Shown here: positions 44,287 through 55,574 of the stretch, piece after piece
Layout of the letters: the number at the start of each line of letters is the position of its first letter
Position numbering within the stretch: the first letter of the stretch is position 1
Assembly: GCF_014197855.1 (NCBI RefSeq)
Contig: NZ_JACIGJ010000011.1
Coordinates: 1-64,000 of the forward strand
Direction of reading: 5' to 3'
DNA from: Roseospira marina
GTDB lineage: Bacteria > Pseudomonadota > Alphaproteobacteria > Rhodospirillales > Rhodospirillaceae
DNA length: 64,000 bases
Notes under the pieces: generated by a model
What the model was told of the DNA's origin: nothing
The model's input: the letters and a program-made list of their open reading frames with translations, nothing else
Database searches by the model: none
Translations under genes and position numbers: made by a program

Positions 44287-44705
44287 GGGCCGGCCTGCAT
44301 CGCGGTTTCGCGGTCCTCAACCCCCTCCGGCACCGGACGCGGCCGCCCGTCGTCGTCCAGCGCGACGAAGGTGAACGTGCCCTCGGTCACCTTCACGCAG
44401 GCGCCCACGGCACCCCGGCGTGCCCAGGCCGCTACGGTCAGCGTCAGCGAGGTGCGGCCGACGCGGATCAGCCGCGTGTAGCAGGTCACCTGATCGCCCA
44501 CATTCACAGGGCGATGAAAGGAAAAGCCGTCCACGGCGATGGTCGCCACCCGCCCCTGCGCCAGGGTGCGGGCATGGGTGCCGCCGGCCAGATCCATCTG
44601 GCTCATCAGCCAGCCGCCGAAGATATCGCCCGCCGGATTGGTGTCCGCCGGCATGGCCAGAGCGCGGATCGACACCGCGCCCTCGGGGTACTCCTGTTCG
44701 GTCAC
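44283..44705 (-). CDS. yciA: YciA-type acyl-CoA thioesterase
   Basis: This hotdog-fold protein of about 140 residues is very like E. coli YciA: RALAMPADTNPAGDIFGGWLMSQMD (catalytic Asp in the PADTN/GDIFGG region, split here), then VDGFSFHRPVNVGDQVTCY, and FTFVALDDDGRPRPVPEG at the end. It hydrolyses acyl-CoA thioesters in the cytosol. The start was set at a GTG (VTEQEYPEG) with GCGAGG upstream, giving the family length; an ATG further up would overlap the divergent gene at 44857. First gene of the yciA-amidotransferase-GT39 unit. Confidence 0.88.
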   Translation of the reverse strand: MTEQEYPEGAVSIRALAMPADTNPAGDIFGGWLMSQMDLAGGTHARTLAQGRVATIAVDGFSFHRPVNVGDQVTCYTRLIRVGRTSLTLTVAAWARRGAVGACVKVTEGTFTFVALDDDGRPRPVPEGVEDRETAMQAGP

Positions 44706-44856
44706 GTGCAGCCTCGCGCTTGGGGGAACCGGTTCGCCCTTGTATGCCGCAGGTGCGCGCGCGGGTCCAGCCGGGTCGCCCGTCAACCCGCTGGACGCGC
44801 CGCACCCGCCGTGCCTACTCTCGCCCGCGTTCCCTGTTCCCGAGGCCCGATCCGCC

Positions 44857-45822
44857 ATGAACGAATTTCTCCGGCTGCTGGACCGCCTGATCGTGCGGCC
44901 GCAGGGCCATCGCATCCTGCGCTCCGGTCAGGTCAACCTGCGGCCGGTCAAGGACCTGGACCGCATCGACGCCGACGACAGCCTTGCCGCCGCGCAAGCC
45001 CTGTTCGCGGGCACGGGCGATGGCACGGACCGTGCGTTCCCCCTCACCGTCATGCTGCGCACCTGCCTGCGGGACCCGCGCCGCACGCGCCGGCACCCGG
45101 TCATCGACGGCCCGCTGGAGTCGGCGATCCTGGCCTGCGTGGGGTCCCTGGTCGCCAGCATCACGCACGCCGTGGAATCTGGCGCCGTGACCGACGTGAC
45201 GGTGGAGGTGGACGACGACCGCTCCGACCCCGACGCCCGCGCCGCGATCGAGGCGATCCTGGGCCGCCTGACGGTGCCCTGGACCCTGCGCACGCCGGAG
45301 GAGACGCTCGCCGGGCCGATCCTGCACGCCCAGTTCCGCCGCGCTGCCGCCCTCGACCGCCTCGTTTATGTGGTCGAGGACGACTACCTGCACCAGCCGG
45401 AGGCCATCGCGTCCCTGGTCGGCTTCTACCGGCAGGTCCACGCGGCCACCGGCGGCCCCATGATGCTGCACCCGCAGGAACCGCGCGTGCTCTACAACCG
45501 GCATTATCCCAGCTATCTGGTGCTCGGCCCGGATCGCCGCTGGCGCACCACCCGCCACATGAGCCACACCCTGTTCACCCACGGCCATGTGGTGCGGGAC
45601 CACTGGGACGACGTCGAGAACACGCGCTACGTCGGCCATCCGACGAAGCGGCAGGCCCACAAGGGCGCGGAGCGCAACACGACCAACCGCGTGCTGCGCG
45701 TGCTGCCCGGGTTCTGCCCCATCCCCGCGCTCGCCGCGCACTTCCAGGCGCCGGAGCTGCTGCCGCCGTTTTTCGACTGGACCGCGCTGTTCGCGGCGCA
45801 CCGCCCAGAGGCCGCACCCTAG
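44857..45822 (+). CDS. Possible glycosyltransferase with an EDD motif
   Basis: This 321-residue soluble protein was not assigned to a named family. RLVYVVEDDYLHQPEAIASL near residue 170 looks like the DxD-type metal/nucleotide-sugar site of GT-A glycosyltransferases, preceded by alternating strands and helices. The second half has conserved-looking aromatic and histidine motifs (YNRHYPSYLVLGPDRRWR, TRHMSHTLFTHGHVV). It is divergent from yciA, with a 151-bp gap, and 84 bp before parE. A role in envelope glycan assembly would fit the region, but this is inference. Confidence 0.55.
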   Translation: MNEFLRLLDRLIVRPQGHRILRSGQVNLRPVKDLDRIDADDSLAAAQALFAGTGDGTDRAFPLTVMLRTCLRDPRRTRRHPVIDGPLESAILACVGSLVASITHAVESGAVTDVTVEVDDDRSDPDARAAIEAILGRLTVPWTLRTPEETLAGPILHAQFRRAAALDRLVYVVEDDYLHQPEAIASLVGFYRQVHAATGGPMMLHPQEPRVLYNRHYPSYLVLGPDRRWRTTRHMSHTLFTHGHVVRDHWDDVENTRYVGHPTKRQAHKGAERNTTNRVLRVLPGFCPIPALAAHFQAPELLPPFFDWTALFAAHRPEAAP

Positions 45823-45906
45823 ACACCACGAGATAAGGTAGTGCCCCCGCGTGGCGCCACCAGATCGCCTTGTTCCGCTCCCCCCTCGTCCCTATACTCC
45901 GCCGCC

Positions 45907-47946
<2,040 letters not shown>

Positions 47947-47955
47947 GTGACCTGG

Positions 47956-47986
47956 TGTGCCGGCCGCTCAACTGAGCGGTCGCACA
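47956..47986. terminator. Hairpin between convergent parE and rfbD
   Basis: TGTGC (47956-47960) pairs with GCACA (47982-47986), and CCGCTC with GAGCGG inside around an AACT loop. It fills the 46-bp gap and can act on both strands. No U-tract. Confidence 0.5.
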
Positions 47987-47992
47987 GACACC

Positions 47993-48889
47993 CTACCCCG
48001 CCAGCTCCGCCAGAACGTCGGCCAGGGTGTCGGGCCACGGGCGCGGGGTGAGGCCGAACGTCCGGGTCAGCTTGCCGCAGTCCAGCACGGAGTTCGCCGG
48101 CCGCTGCGCGGGCGTGGGGAACTCCGCCGTCGTAATCGGATGCACCGGCGGGCGCTTGCCGGTCCGCGCCGCTTGCGCCGCCACGATGGCCTCGGCGAAG
48201 CCATGCCACGTCGTGGCCCCCGCCCCAGCCATGTGATACGTGCCCCAGGCGTCGTCCCGGCCGTCGAGCACGATCTGGCGGGCGATCTCGACCACCACGC
48301 GGGCGATGTCGTGCGCCGCCGTCGGGCAACCGTGCTGGTCGGCCACCACACGAAGCTCCGGCTTTTCGGCCGCCAACCGCAGCATGGTCTTGACGAAGTT
48401 CTTGCCGTGGGCGCTGAACACCCAGGCGGTGCGCAGAATGACATGGCGCGGACATTCCGCCCGCACGGCGACCTCGCCCGCCAGCTTGGAGCGACCATAG
48501 GCCCCCAGCGGCGCCACGGGGTCGTCCTCGACGTACGGGCCGGCCTTGGTGCCGTCGAACACGTAGTCGGTCGAAATCTGGATCAGCGGAATCCCGGCGG
48601 TCGCACAGGCCATCGCCAGGGCGCGCGGCCCCTCGCCGTTGACACGCTCGGCCAGGGCCTCGTCGGTCTCGGCGGCGTCCACGGCGGTGTAGGCGGCCGG
48701 ATTCACGACCAGCGAAAAGGCGCCGTCCCGCACCACGGTAGCGGCGGCCTCGGGAGCCGACAGGTCCAGGGTTTCGCGGCCGGCCATGACCGGGGTCAGC
48801 CCCGCCGGCCACGCCGCGCGGGCCAGTTCCGTTCCGACCTGCCCGGTCGCCCCGGTGACCAGAACGCGCGCGGTTTCTTCCCCGGTCAT
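47993..48889 (-). CDS. rfbD: dTDP-4-dehydrorhamnose reductase
   Basis: This 298-residue short-chain-dehydrogenase-type enzyme has the N-terminal NAD(P)-binding [32 protein letters not shown], and the catalytic Tyr-x3-Lys in [10 protein letters not shown]. It reduces dTDP-4-keto-L-rhamnose to dTDP-L-rhamnose. Its ATG overlaps the rfbB stop (ATGA), so it is translated after rfbB. rfbC lies divergently beyond rfbB. rfbA is absent from the window. Confidence 0.95.
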   Translation of the reverse strand: MTGEETARVLVTGATGQVGTELARAAWPAGLTPVMAGRETLDLSAPEAAATVVRDGAFSLVVNPAAYTAVDAAETDEALAERVNGEGPRALAMACATAGIPLIQISTDYVFDGTKAGPYVEDDPVAPLGAYGRSKLAGEVAVRAECPRHVILRTAWVFSAHGKNFVKTMLRLAAEKPELRVVADQHGCPTAAHDIARVVVEIARQIVLDGRDDAWGTYHMAGAGATTWHGFAEAIVAAQAARTGKRPPVHPITTAEFPTPAQRPANSVLDCGKLTRTFGLTPRPWPDTLADVLAELAG

Positions 48890-49935
48890 GCTTTCACCCC
48901 GAGCCGCTGCCCACCATAGACGCCAGCGCGCAGGGGCGCCCACCAATCCTCGTTGTCCAGATACCACGCCACGGTCTGGCGGATGCCGCTGGCGAAGTCA
49001 TGCACCGGGGCCCAGCCCAGCTCCCGCTTGATCTTGCTGGCATCGATGGCGTAGCGGAAATCGTGCCCCGGGCGGTCCGTCACATAGGTGATGAGGTCGC
49101 GGCGTGGGCGTTCGGCCGGACGCAGGGTGTCCAGCGTATCGCAGATGGTGTGCACGACATCGAGGTTCTTCCGCTCGCTGTCGCCGCCGACGTTGTAGCT
49201 CTCGCCGACGCGCCCGGTGGTCAGGATGGTCCACAGCGCGCGGGCGTGGTCCTCCACATGCAGCCAGTCGCGCACATTCTCGCCCTTGCCGTAGACCGGC
49301 AGCGGTTTGCCGTCGAGCCCGTTCAGGATCATCAGCGGGATCAGCTTCTCCGGGAACTGGCGCGGCCCGTAGTTGTTGGAGCAGTTGGACGCCACGACAG
49401 GCATTCCGTAGGTGTGGTGCCACGCCCGCACCAGATGGTCCGACCCGGCCTTGGAGGCTGAATAGGGGCTGTTCGGGGCGTAGGGCGTCTCCTCGGTGAA
49501 GAAGCCGGTGGCGCCCAAGGTCCCGAACACCTCGTCGGTGGAGACGTGGTGGAACCGGAACGCCGCGCGCCGATCGTCGGGCAGCGCCTTCCAGTGCGCG
49601 CGGGCCGCCTCCAGCATCTGGTAGGTGCCGACCACATTGGTGTCGATGAAATCCGCCGGCCCGTCGATGGAGCGGTCCACGTGGCTCTCAGCGGCCAGAT
49701 GCATCACCGCGTCGGGGTCATGGTCGCGGAACACCTGCGCCAGCGCGGCGCCGTCGCGGATGTCCACCCGCTCGAAGGCGTAGCGCGGATCGGCGGCCCA
49801 GTCCGCCAGGGAGGCCGGATTGGCCGCGTAGGTCAGCGCGTCGACGTTGACGACCTGGGCGTCGGTCGTCTCCAGGACATGGCGGATAACGGCCGAACCA
49901 ATGAACCCACAGCCGCCGGTGACAAGAACCTTCAC
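48886..49935 (-). CDS. rfbB: dTDP-glucose 4,6-dehydratase
   Basis: This 349-residue extended SDR enzyme has [47 protein letters not shown] and the catalytic Tyr-x3-Lys in [11 protein letters not shown], followed by [17 protein letters not shown]. It converts dTDP-glucose to dTDP-4-keto-6-deoxyglucose, the second step to dTDP-rhamnose. Translation begins at GTG, with AAGGAG 8 nt upstream. It overlaps rfbD by 4 bp and is divergent from rfbC across about 200 bp. Confidence 0.96.
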   Translation of the reverse strand: MKVLVTGGCGFIGSAVIRHVLETTDAQVVNVDALTYAANPASLADWAADPRYAFERVDIRDGAALAQVFRDHDPDAVMHLAAESHVDRSIDGPADFIDTNVVGTYQMLEAARAHWKALPDDRRAAFRFHHVSTDEVFGTLGATGFFTEETPYAPNSPYSASKAGSDHLVRAWHHTYGMPVVASNCSNNYGPRQFPEKLIPLMILNGLDGKPLPVYGKGENVRDWLHVEDHARALWTILTTGRVGESYNVGGDSERKNLDVVHTICDTLDTLRPAERPRRDLITYVTDRPGHDFRYAIDASKIKRELGWAPVHDFASGIRQTVAWYLDNEDWWAPLRAGVYGGQRLGVKA

Positions 49936-50137
49936 GGGATCCGCTCCTTATTTCAAGACGACGCGCCAGTATGGCACACGCGAGTCACGCGCGCGCCCGC
50001 GCGGGTCCCGTATAGTGAATTTGAGGCGACCCTGTCACGCGTTCTCCGGACGAGCCGCGTTTTCTGGGTTGTCGCGGCGGATCGCCCGCCGTACACCCGG
50101 GCGCATCCTTCGCCCCCGTTTGACACGAGAGACCGCC

Positions 50138-50698
50138 ATGCAGATCGAAGCCCTGGCCATCCCCGAGGTGCGCGTCCTGCGCCCGCGCAAGTTCGGCGAC
50201 CATCGAGGCTTCTTCTCGGAGACGTACAACAAGAAGGCCCTGGCGGAGGCCGGCATCGCCCTGGACTTCGTGCAGGACAACCACTCTCTCTCCGCCACGC
50301 CGGGCACGCTGCGCGGCCTGCACTTCCAGATCCCGCCCATGGCGCAGGACAAGCTGGTGCGGGTGGTGAAGGGCGCGGTGTTCGACGTCGCCGTGGACCT
50401 GCGCGCCAGTTCGCCCACGTACCGCCAGTGGGTGGGCGTAACCTTGAGCGCCGAGGAATGGAACCAGATCCTGGTGCCCATCGGCTTCGCCCACGGCTTC
50501 CTCACGCTGGAGCCGGATACCGAGGTCGAATACAAGGTCACGAACTACTACGCGCCGGACTGCGATCGGGGCATCCTCTGGAACGACCCCGATCTGGCGA
50601 TCGACTGGCCGCTGCCGGCGGGTCTGGACGCCCCGGTGCTGTCGGACAAGGACGGCAAGGCGCCCCGGCTGAGCGCCTGCGATCCGTTTTTCCCGTAA
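50138..50698 (+). CDS. rfbC: dTDP-4-dehydrorhamnose 3,5-epimerase
   Basis: This 186-residue cupin-fold enzyme has HRGFFSETYNKKAL, FVQDNHSLSATPGTLRGLHFQ with the catalytic His, and PIGFAHGFLTLEPDTEVEYKV with the active-site aromatic. It epimerises C3 and C5 of dTDP-4-keto-6-deoxyglucose. It is transcribed away from rfbBD. The last codon and stop lie within a 12-bp inverted repeat shared with the convergent cytochrome gene. Confidence 0.95.
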   Translation: MQIEALAIPEVRVLRPRKFGDHRGFFSETYNKKALAEAGIALDFVQDNHSLSATPGTLRGLHFQIPPMAQDKLVRVVKGAVFDVAVDLRASSPTYRQWVGVTLSAEEWNQILVPIGFAHGFLTLEPDTEVEYKVTNYYAPDCDRGILWNDPDLAIDWPLPAGLDAPVLSDKDGKAPRLSACDPFFP

Positions 50699-50725
50699 GG
50701 CCCCGGATGGAACGGGCCTTACGGG
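50692..50725. terminator. Inverted repeat spanning both convergent stop codons (rfbC/cytochrome c)
   Basis: CCCGTAAGGCCC (50692-50703) and GGGCCTTACGGG (50714-50725) form a 12-bp perfect inverted repeat with a 10-nt loop. It includes the TAA of rfbC and, on the other strand, the TAA of the cytochrome gene. There is no U-tract on either side. Confidence 0.6.
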
Positions 50726-52368
50726 CTCTCTGGTGCCGCGTCCTCCGGCACCGCCAGCCGACCGACGCGGGCGGAGAACGTAACGGTGTGGGCAAAGACC
50801 GCGCCCGTCGTCAGATCGTTCAGCCCGGCAATCCGCGTGCAATACACGCCGCGCAGGGCCGTGACCCGCTCGCCGACCGACAATCCCGGAACCCGCTCGA
50901 GATAGCCGTCCCACAGGCCACGCAGGCCGGCCTCATCGGGCAGGTGACCCGGGTTAGACTGGACGATGCGACCGATCTCGGCCCGGGTCCGGGTGTCCAC
51001 CCAGTCGGCGGGGACGGGCGGGCAGGTTGCGGCCCGCTCGACCTCCGGCGAGGGCGGTCCCACCTCGGCCCGCAAATCGGCCACATCGCCACGGGTGGCG
51101 TTCGCCGGCGCATCGTTGCCCCAGGCGGTGCGGACATAGTTCGCCACGGCCGCGATCTCGGCATCCGAAAGACTCTCGGCAAAGCTGGGCATGACGCCGT
51201 ACACGTCCTTCGGCGGCAGACCGGCCAGAAGCGCGGTCAAGACGTTGGTCGGTTCCTCGGCCACCACGCCGCCGTTGTCCGGCAGACGGGCCGCCACGCC
51301 CCGGGCCCCCAGCCCGTCCGCACCGTGACAGCCCTCGCAATTCCGCGCGTACAGCCGGGCTCCAGCCGAATCGTCGTCCGGCCCGGTATCCGCCGGGTCC
51401 GCTGCGGTCTCACCGGCGGTGTCGGGCGTGGTCTCGGACTCCGGCAGTTGCGACATCAGATAGGCGGCCATGGCGCTCACATCCTCGCGGGGCACCTCTG
51501 ACAGCGTTTCTGTGACATGCGCCATCTCGCCGAACGCCGGCACGTTGCGACCGGTGTGTTCCCGCATCAGGAAGTCCGTCAGGCTGTCCTCGGTCCAATT
51601 GCGGAGAACCGAGTCCGCCCCGCCGCTGATGTCCGGGGCATACCAGCGGCCCAGGCTGGCGCCGGTCAGGTATGCGCCACTGTCGGAGCCGCCCAGGGCG
51701 TCGCGCGGGGTGTGACAGGCGCCGCAGTGCGCCACACCCTCGACCAGATACCGACCGCGCTGCACGCGGTCCGGGACGTCCGGATCGGGCTCGAAGCGGC
51801 CCGGATCGTAGTACAGCGTGCGCCAGAACCACAGACTGGCCCGCACATCGAAGGGAAACGGCAGCTGGTTGACCTCCACCGCGTTGTGCACCGGCGGGAC
51901 CGTCTGCATGTAGGCCCACAACGCCTCCAGGTCGGCGTCGGTCATCCGTGTGAAGGACGTATACGGCATGGCAGGATACAGCGGCGCACCATCCGGCCGG
52001 ATGCCGTCCCGCACGGCGGCATCGAACGCCTCCAGAGTCCAGTCGCCGATCCCCGTCTCCGGATCGGAGGTGATGTTGGGACCGATCAGATTGCCGAACG
52101 GCGTGGTCACCACGAAGCCACCCGCGTAAGGCTCTCCGTCCTCCGCCGTGTGACAGGATTCGCAGTTGCCCTCGGCCGCCAGGATGCGGCCCCGCTCAAT
52201 GCGGGCCGCATCGGACTCGGCCCCGGAGTCGGTGGCGGCCAGGGCCGCCCCACCCCAGCCCCCCGATCCGAACGCCGCCATCCCGCACAGCACGATCATG
52301 GCGGTCCCTGGGGGGATGATTGAGCGCGCGGGGTTCAACGCTCCCCAGAGCGATGGACGTAGGGCCAT
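50719..52368 (-). CDS. Triheme c-type cytochrome (dehydrogenase-subunit type)
   Basis: This 549-residue periplasmic protein has a signal peptide (to about residue 45, GGAALAA) and three cytochrome c domains with CESCH, CGACH and CEGCH. The order and spacing resemble the triheme subunits of membrane-bound gluconate, sorbitol or alcohol dehydrogenases of acetic acid bacteria. A further domain of about 100 residues with two cysteines follows the third haem domain (ATCPPVPADWVD to VYCTRIAGL) and is unusual. No dehydrogenase large subunit is adjacent. GAGGAGG precedes the start. It probably passes electrons from a periplasmic dehydrogenase to quinone or the oxidase. Confidence 0.87.
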   Translation of the reverse strand: MALRPSLWGALNPARSIIPPGTAMIVLCGMAAFGSGGWGGAALAATDSGAESDAARIERGRILAAEGNCESCHTAEDGEPYAGGFVVTTPFGNLIGPNITSDPETGIGDWTLEAFDAAVRDGIRPDGAPLYPAMPYTSFTRMTDADLEALWAYMQTVPPVHNAVEVNQLPFPFDVRASLWFWRTLYYDPGRFEPDPDVPDRVQRGRYLVEGVAHCGACHTPRDALGGSDSGAYLTGASLGRWYAPDISGGADSVLRNWTEDSLTDFLMREHTGRNVPAFGEMAHVTETLSEVPREDVSAMAAYLMSQLPESETTPDTAGETAADPADTGPDDDSAGARLYARNCEGCHGADGLGARGVAARLPDNGGVVAEEPTNVLTALLAGLPPKDVYGVMPSFAESLSDAEIAAVANYVRTAWGNDAPANATRGDVADLRAEVGPPSPEVERAATCPPVPADWVDTRTRAEIGRIVQSNPGHLPDEAGLRGLWDGYLERVPGLSVGERVTALRGVYCTRIAGLNDLTTGAVFAHTVTFSARVGRLAVPEDAAPESP

Positions 52369-52640
52369 GGTAGACGCCTCCTCGGAACCGAAAATGGAAA
52401 AGCCGTCGGCGCCACCGATTGGCCGCCGGCACACACAGAAGCCACAGCCACGACGACAGCCCCGCCGATCACACGCATGCGCAGGAGTGCGGCACCCGGG
52501 ACCTGGGGTTTGGTGTGCAGGGTAAGCGAACGGGCCGCGGCGCAGAACCCCCCCATGTTTTCAAGGGCGCCTGTGTTTTCGAGACCACACGACGGTTCGA
52601 TGCGGTCCGCCACGCGGCGCGCCATAGCGCGTACGCCCTG

Positions 52641-54665
52641 TCAGGATTCGGGCGGGCCGTCGACCGCAAAAGCCTCCACCGCGACGCGGCGGGCCGCATC
52701 GTCCAGACCCACCGAACGCAAGCCCCGGATCACGCCGCGCAGGGTCTCCAGCGACGCCCCGGCCGGGCCATCGGGGCCGAGCGCGTTGAGCACGAGCGCC
52801 ACCGTCTCGCCCAGTCGGCCGGCGGCGGAGGCCTGTTCCAGCGCCGCCAGATCGTCCGGCGCCGTGTGCCCGCCGGTAACGGTCAGCGCCTCGACGAACA
52901 CGCGGTTGGTTCGCACCGGCAGCCAGTGGGCCTCCCCGATATCCGCGCCCAGCGCCTCCAGCAGCGACAGCAGCACGACGTGGTCGCGATCGAGCGTCTC
53001 GCGGCTGTGCGACGCGCCTCCCAGACGGGCGGCCCGCGCCTGTCGCCAGTAGGCCAGCCGGTCCGTCGGCACCGCGTCCCCCACCGCCGGATCAGCCAGC
53101 CGCGCCAGCGGCCAGACCAGGGCCGCCGCGTCCTCGGCGTCTGTATCCCCGGCGCGGCCCTGCGCCTCCAGCCGGTGCAGCCACGCGCGCCCGGCTTCCA
53201 GGGCACCGGCGGTGTAGAGCGCCCGGCCGGCGGCCTCCCCCAGGAGAGAGGGCACGCGCGGCTCCACCGGGATGTCGCGGATCAGGGGCGCATACAGCCG
53301 GGCGTGGGTGGGGTAGAGCCCGGGGGTGCGGGCGCGGCTGGTCTCCAGGGGATACAGCAGCCCCTCGGCGAGTTTGGTCGGATTCGTCTCACGGAACAGA
53401 ATGGCGTAGGCCAGAGCGCGGGCGCGCGCGGTGCCGCCCTGCACGACCTGGGACACCGGCGTCTCCAGGTCCCGGGAATCGATCGCCAAACCGGCCCAGA
53501 CCGCCCCCAGGGTCTCCAGCGACACGGCCCCGGCAGCGGCGGCGGTCTCGGCGGCGGCGGCGCGCACCGTCGGCGGCCCGCCCTGCTCCGCCAGGGCCAG
53601 GGCGCGGGCGGTCCAGGGCGCGGACGGATCCACGGCGTCCGGCGGCGCCTTCACGTCAGGCAGGCGCCGCAGCAGCCGCCACGCCACCGGGGTGGCGCCG
53701 GCCATGCGGTCGGGCGCCGGACTGTTCAAGCCGGCCAGCCGCTCGACCAGCAGGCTGAAGGCCCGTCCGCCACTCGCATCCGTGTCCGCGCCCATCTCGC
53801 GCAGCAGGCTCAGGCCCAGAAGAGCCGCGTCGCGGCGCCCGTCCAGCAGATCGCAGTGGATGGTGGCTTTTTCCCAGATCGGGTCCGGGTAACGCGCGCG
53901 CACCGACCGCGCCAGCGCGCAGGCGCGCCGGTCGTCGGCGTCCACCAGCAGCGCGCGCAGCCGCAGCCGGTCCACCCGGGCGTCCCGCCCGACCGGAGCG
54001 GCCAGGGCCATGATGTCATCCGCCGACGCGCCAGCGGCCGCCAGCAGATCGAGCCGCGTGCGCAGCAGGTCGAGCGTATCCAGACCCACGGGCGCCCGCT
54101 GCACGCTGAGCAGCAGGCGGCGGCGCAAGTCGGCCATCACGGGCGAGGTGGTGCCCACCGGAAGGACGGCCAGCAGATCGGCCACCCGCGCGCCCGGCGT
54201 TCCCTCCCACAGCGTGTCCGGAAACCCGCCGACGCGCGGGGTCAGGAGGCCGATGGTGTGCGGCAGGGGTCCGCCGGAGACCTCGGCGTCGGATGCAGCC
54301 GGTCCGGTGTCGCCGGGACTCGTGCGCTCGCTGTCCGTAACACCACCGGGCGGCGGTGCAATTTCGCGCGGCGCGGCCAGAGGGGGCGGCGCGTCGGACG
54401 GACGTGTCGGGTCAAGCATCGGGTCGGAGGGCGCCCCGGGAGCAACCCGCCACTCCGGCTCCGGGGGTGGGGCACCAGGCCCTGGGGCGGGAGCCGGGGC
54501 GGGCGATGGCGCCCGCATCTCCGGCGGCAGCAGTTGCAACGGTGCCTGTTGCGCCAGGGCCGCGCCGGTCATCACGCTCACGAGAGTCGGTATCAGCGCC
54601 AGGGCGCGGACGAAACCGGACCGCGCACGCCAAGCGGCCGCCGATGGCCCGCTAGAACCGGTCAT
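52641..54665 (-). CDS. Large secreted helical protein of unknown function
   Basis: This 674-residue protein has a signal peptide (residues 1-39, ending GAALAQ), a Pro/Ala-rich region (about 45-125), and then a long Ala/Leu/Arg-rich part that looks like stacked helices (LADLRRR, TLDLLRTRLDLLAAAGAS, RLRLRALLVDADDRRACALARSV), suggesting an all-helical repeat fold like TPR or HEAT. I know no named family. Its start overlaps the end of the small membrane-protein gene by 14 bp, so both are probably one unit, divergent from aroK-aroB. It may act in the periplasm. Confidence 0.7.
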   Translation of the reverse strand: MTGSSGPSAAAWRARSGFVRALALIPTLVSVMTGAALAQQAPLQLLPPEMRAPSPAPAPAPGPGAPPPEPEWRVAPGAPSDPMLDPTRPSDAPPPLAAPREIAPPPGGVTDSERTSPGDTGPAASDAEVSGGPLPHTIGLLTPRVGGFPDTLWEGTPGARVADLLAVLPVGTTSPVMADLRRRLLLSVQRAPVGLDTLDLLRTRLDLLAAAGASADDIMALAAPVGRDARVDRLRLRALLVDADDRRACALARSVRARYPDPIWEKATIHCDLLDGRRDAALLGLSLLREMGADTDASGGRAFSLLVERLAGLNSPAPDRMAGATPVAWRLLRRLPDVKAPPDAVDPSAPWTARALALAEQGGPPTVRAAAAETAAAAGAVSLETLGAVWAGLAIDSRDLETPVSQVVQGGTARARALAYAILFRETNPTKLAEGLLYPLETSRARTPGLYPTHARLYAPLIRDIPVEPRVPSLLGEAAGRALYTAGALEAGRAWLHRLEAQGRAGDTDAEDAAALVWPLARLADPAVGDAVPTDRLAYWRQARAARLGGASHSRETLDRDHVVLLSLLEALGADIGEAHWLPVRTNRVFVEALTVTGGHTAPDDLAALEQASAAGRLGETVALVLNALGPDGPAGASLETLRGVIRGLRSVGLDDAARRVAVEAFAVDGPPES

Positions 54666-54825
54666 TAGGGATGACCTCCTCGACCGCCCGGGTCGGAGGT
54701 TTCATGTCCCAGGTGGCCAGCAACGCGCCCCCCGCCACCACCAGACCCAGCAGCAGAAGCGCCAGGGCCTTAAGCAGGACCCCAGACGAGTCATCTCCCG
54801 TAAACCGACCGCGCCGTCGTGCCAC
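54652..54825 (-). CDS. Small single-pass membrane protein
   Basis: This 57-residue protein starts at a GTG with AGGGAG about 6 nt upstream. It has a basic N-terminus (ARRRGRF), one membrane helix (VLLKALALLLLGLVVAGGALLATW) and a periplasmic tail, MKPPTRAVEEVIPNDRF. The WD-x-PPT-x-x-VEKVIP-x-DRF-like tail is one I recall from short hypothetical proteins beside aroK in Rhodospirillales. Function unknown. It overlaps the large secreted protein by 14 bp; a longer form from an ATG 14 codons upstream has no good ribosome-binding site. Confidence 0.7.
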   Translation of the reverse strand: MARRRGRFTGDDSSGVLLKALALLLLGLVVAGGALLATWDMKPPTRAVEEVIPNDRF

Positions 54826-54983
54826 GCCTGTCTCCCTCTGCCTTGCCGTGCCGATGCGCCCATCCACCCGGTTAAGGCCCGTCCCACCCTGGACAGACCC
54901 CCGTTGGCGGTCTAAACAGCACGGATACCCTGGGCTCGACCCGAGCCCGCAACCTTCTCAAGCCGGATGATCAGACTTGAACC

Positions 54984-55574
54984 ATGGCGACCGCGAGGCA
55001 GTGTAAAGACCCCCCGGCCCCGACGCAACGCATCGCCATGACGCGCACCGTGGTCCTGGTCGGGCTGATGGGCGCGGGCAAAAGCTGCGTGGGCCGGCGC
55101 TTGGCCGGGCGCCTTGGGTGCGCGTTCCTGGACGCCGACGACGAAATTGTCAAGGCCGCCGGCCTGAGCGTCGCGGACATCTTCCGCCTGTACGGGGAGG
55201 CCGCGTTCCGGGATTGCGAACGCAAGGTGATGGAGCGGCTGCTGACCGGAACGCCCTGTGTGCTGGCCACCGGTGGCGGCGCCTTCATGGATGCCGAGAC
55301 CCGCGCGCTGATCCAGGATCAGGCGATCTCGGTCTGGCTGCGCGCCGACCTGGACACGCTCGTCTCGCGCACCGCCGGTCGCACCCACCGGCCGTTGCTG
55401 AACAGCGGCGATCCGCGCGCCAAGCTTCAGGCGCTGATGACCGAACGCTATCCCGTCTATGCCGAGGCCACCGTGACCGTGGACACCGGCCCGGACAGCG
55501 CCGACCACACCACACAGAAGGTTCTGGACGCGCTCGCCGCGCACGGACACGCGGAGGGAAAGGCCACCCCATGA
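54984..55574 (+). CDS. aroK: Shikimate kinase
   Basis: This 196-residue P-loop kinase has Walker A GLMGAGKS, the shikimate-binding FLDADDEI, FRDCERKV and TGGGAF, and the lid R-x-x-H-RPLL region. It phosphorylates shikimate in the chorismate pathway. The core starts at MTRTVVLVG (55038); the 18 residues before it give the extension often seen in this order, so the upstream ATG is kept with reserve. It overlaps aroB by 4 bp (ATGA). Confidence 0.94.
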   Translation: MATARQCKDPPAPTQRIAMTRTVVLVGLMGAGKSCVGRRLAGRLGCAFLDADDEIVKAAGLSVADIFRLYGEAAFRDCERKVMERLLTGTPCVLATGGGAFMDAETRALIQDQAISVWLRADLDTLVSRTAGRTHRPLLNSGDPRAKLQALMTERYPVYAEATVTVDTGPDSADHTTQKVLDALAAHGHAEGKATP

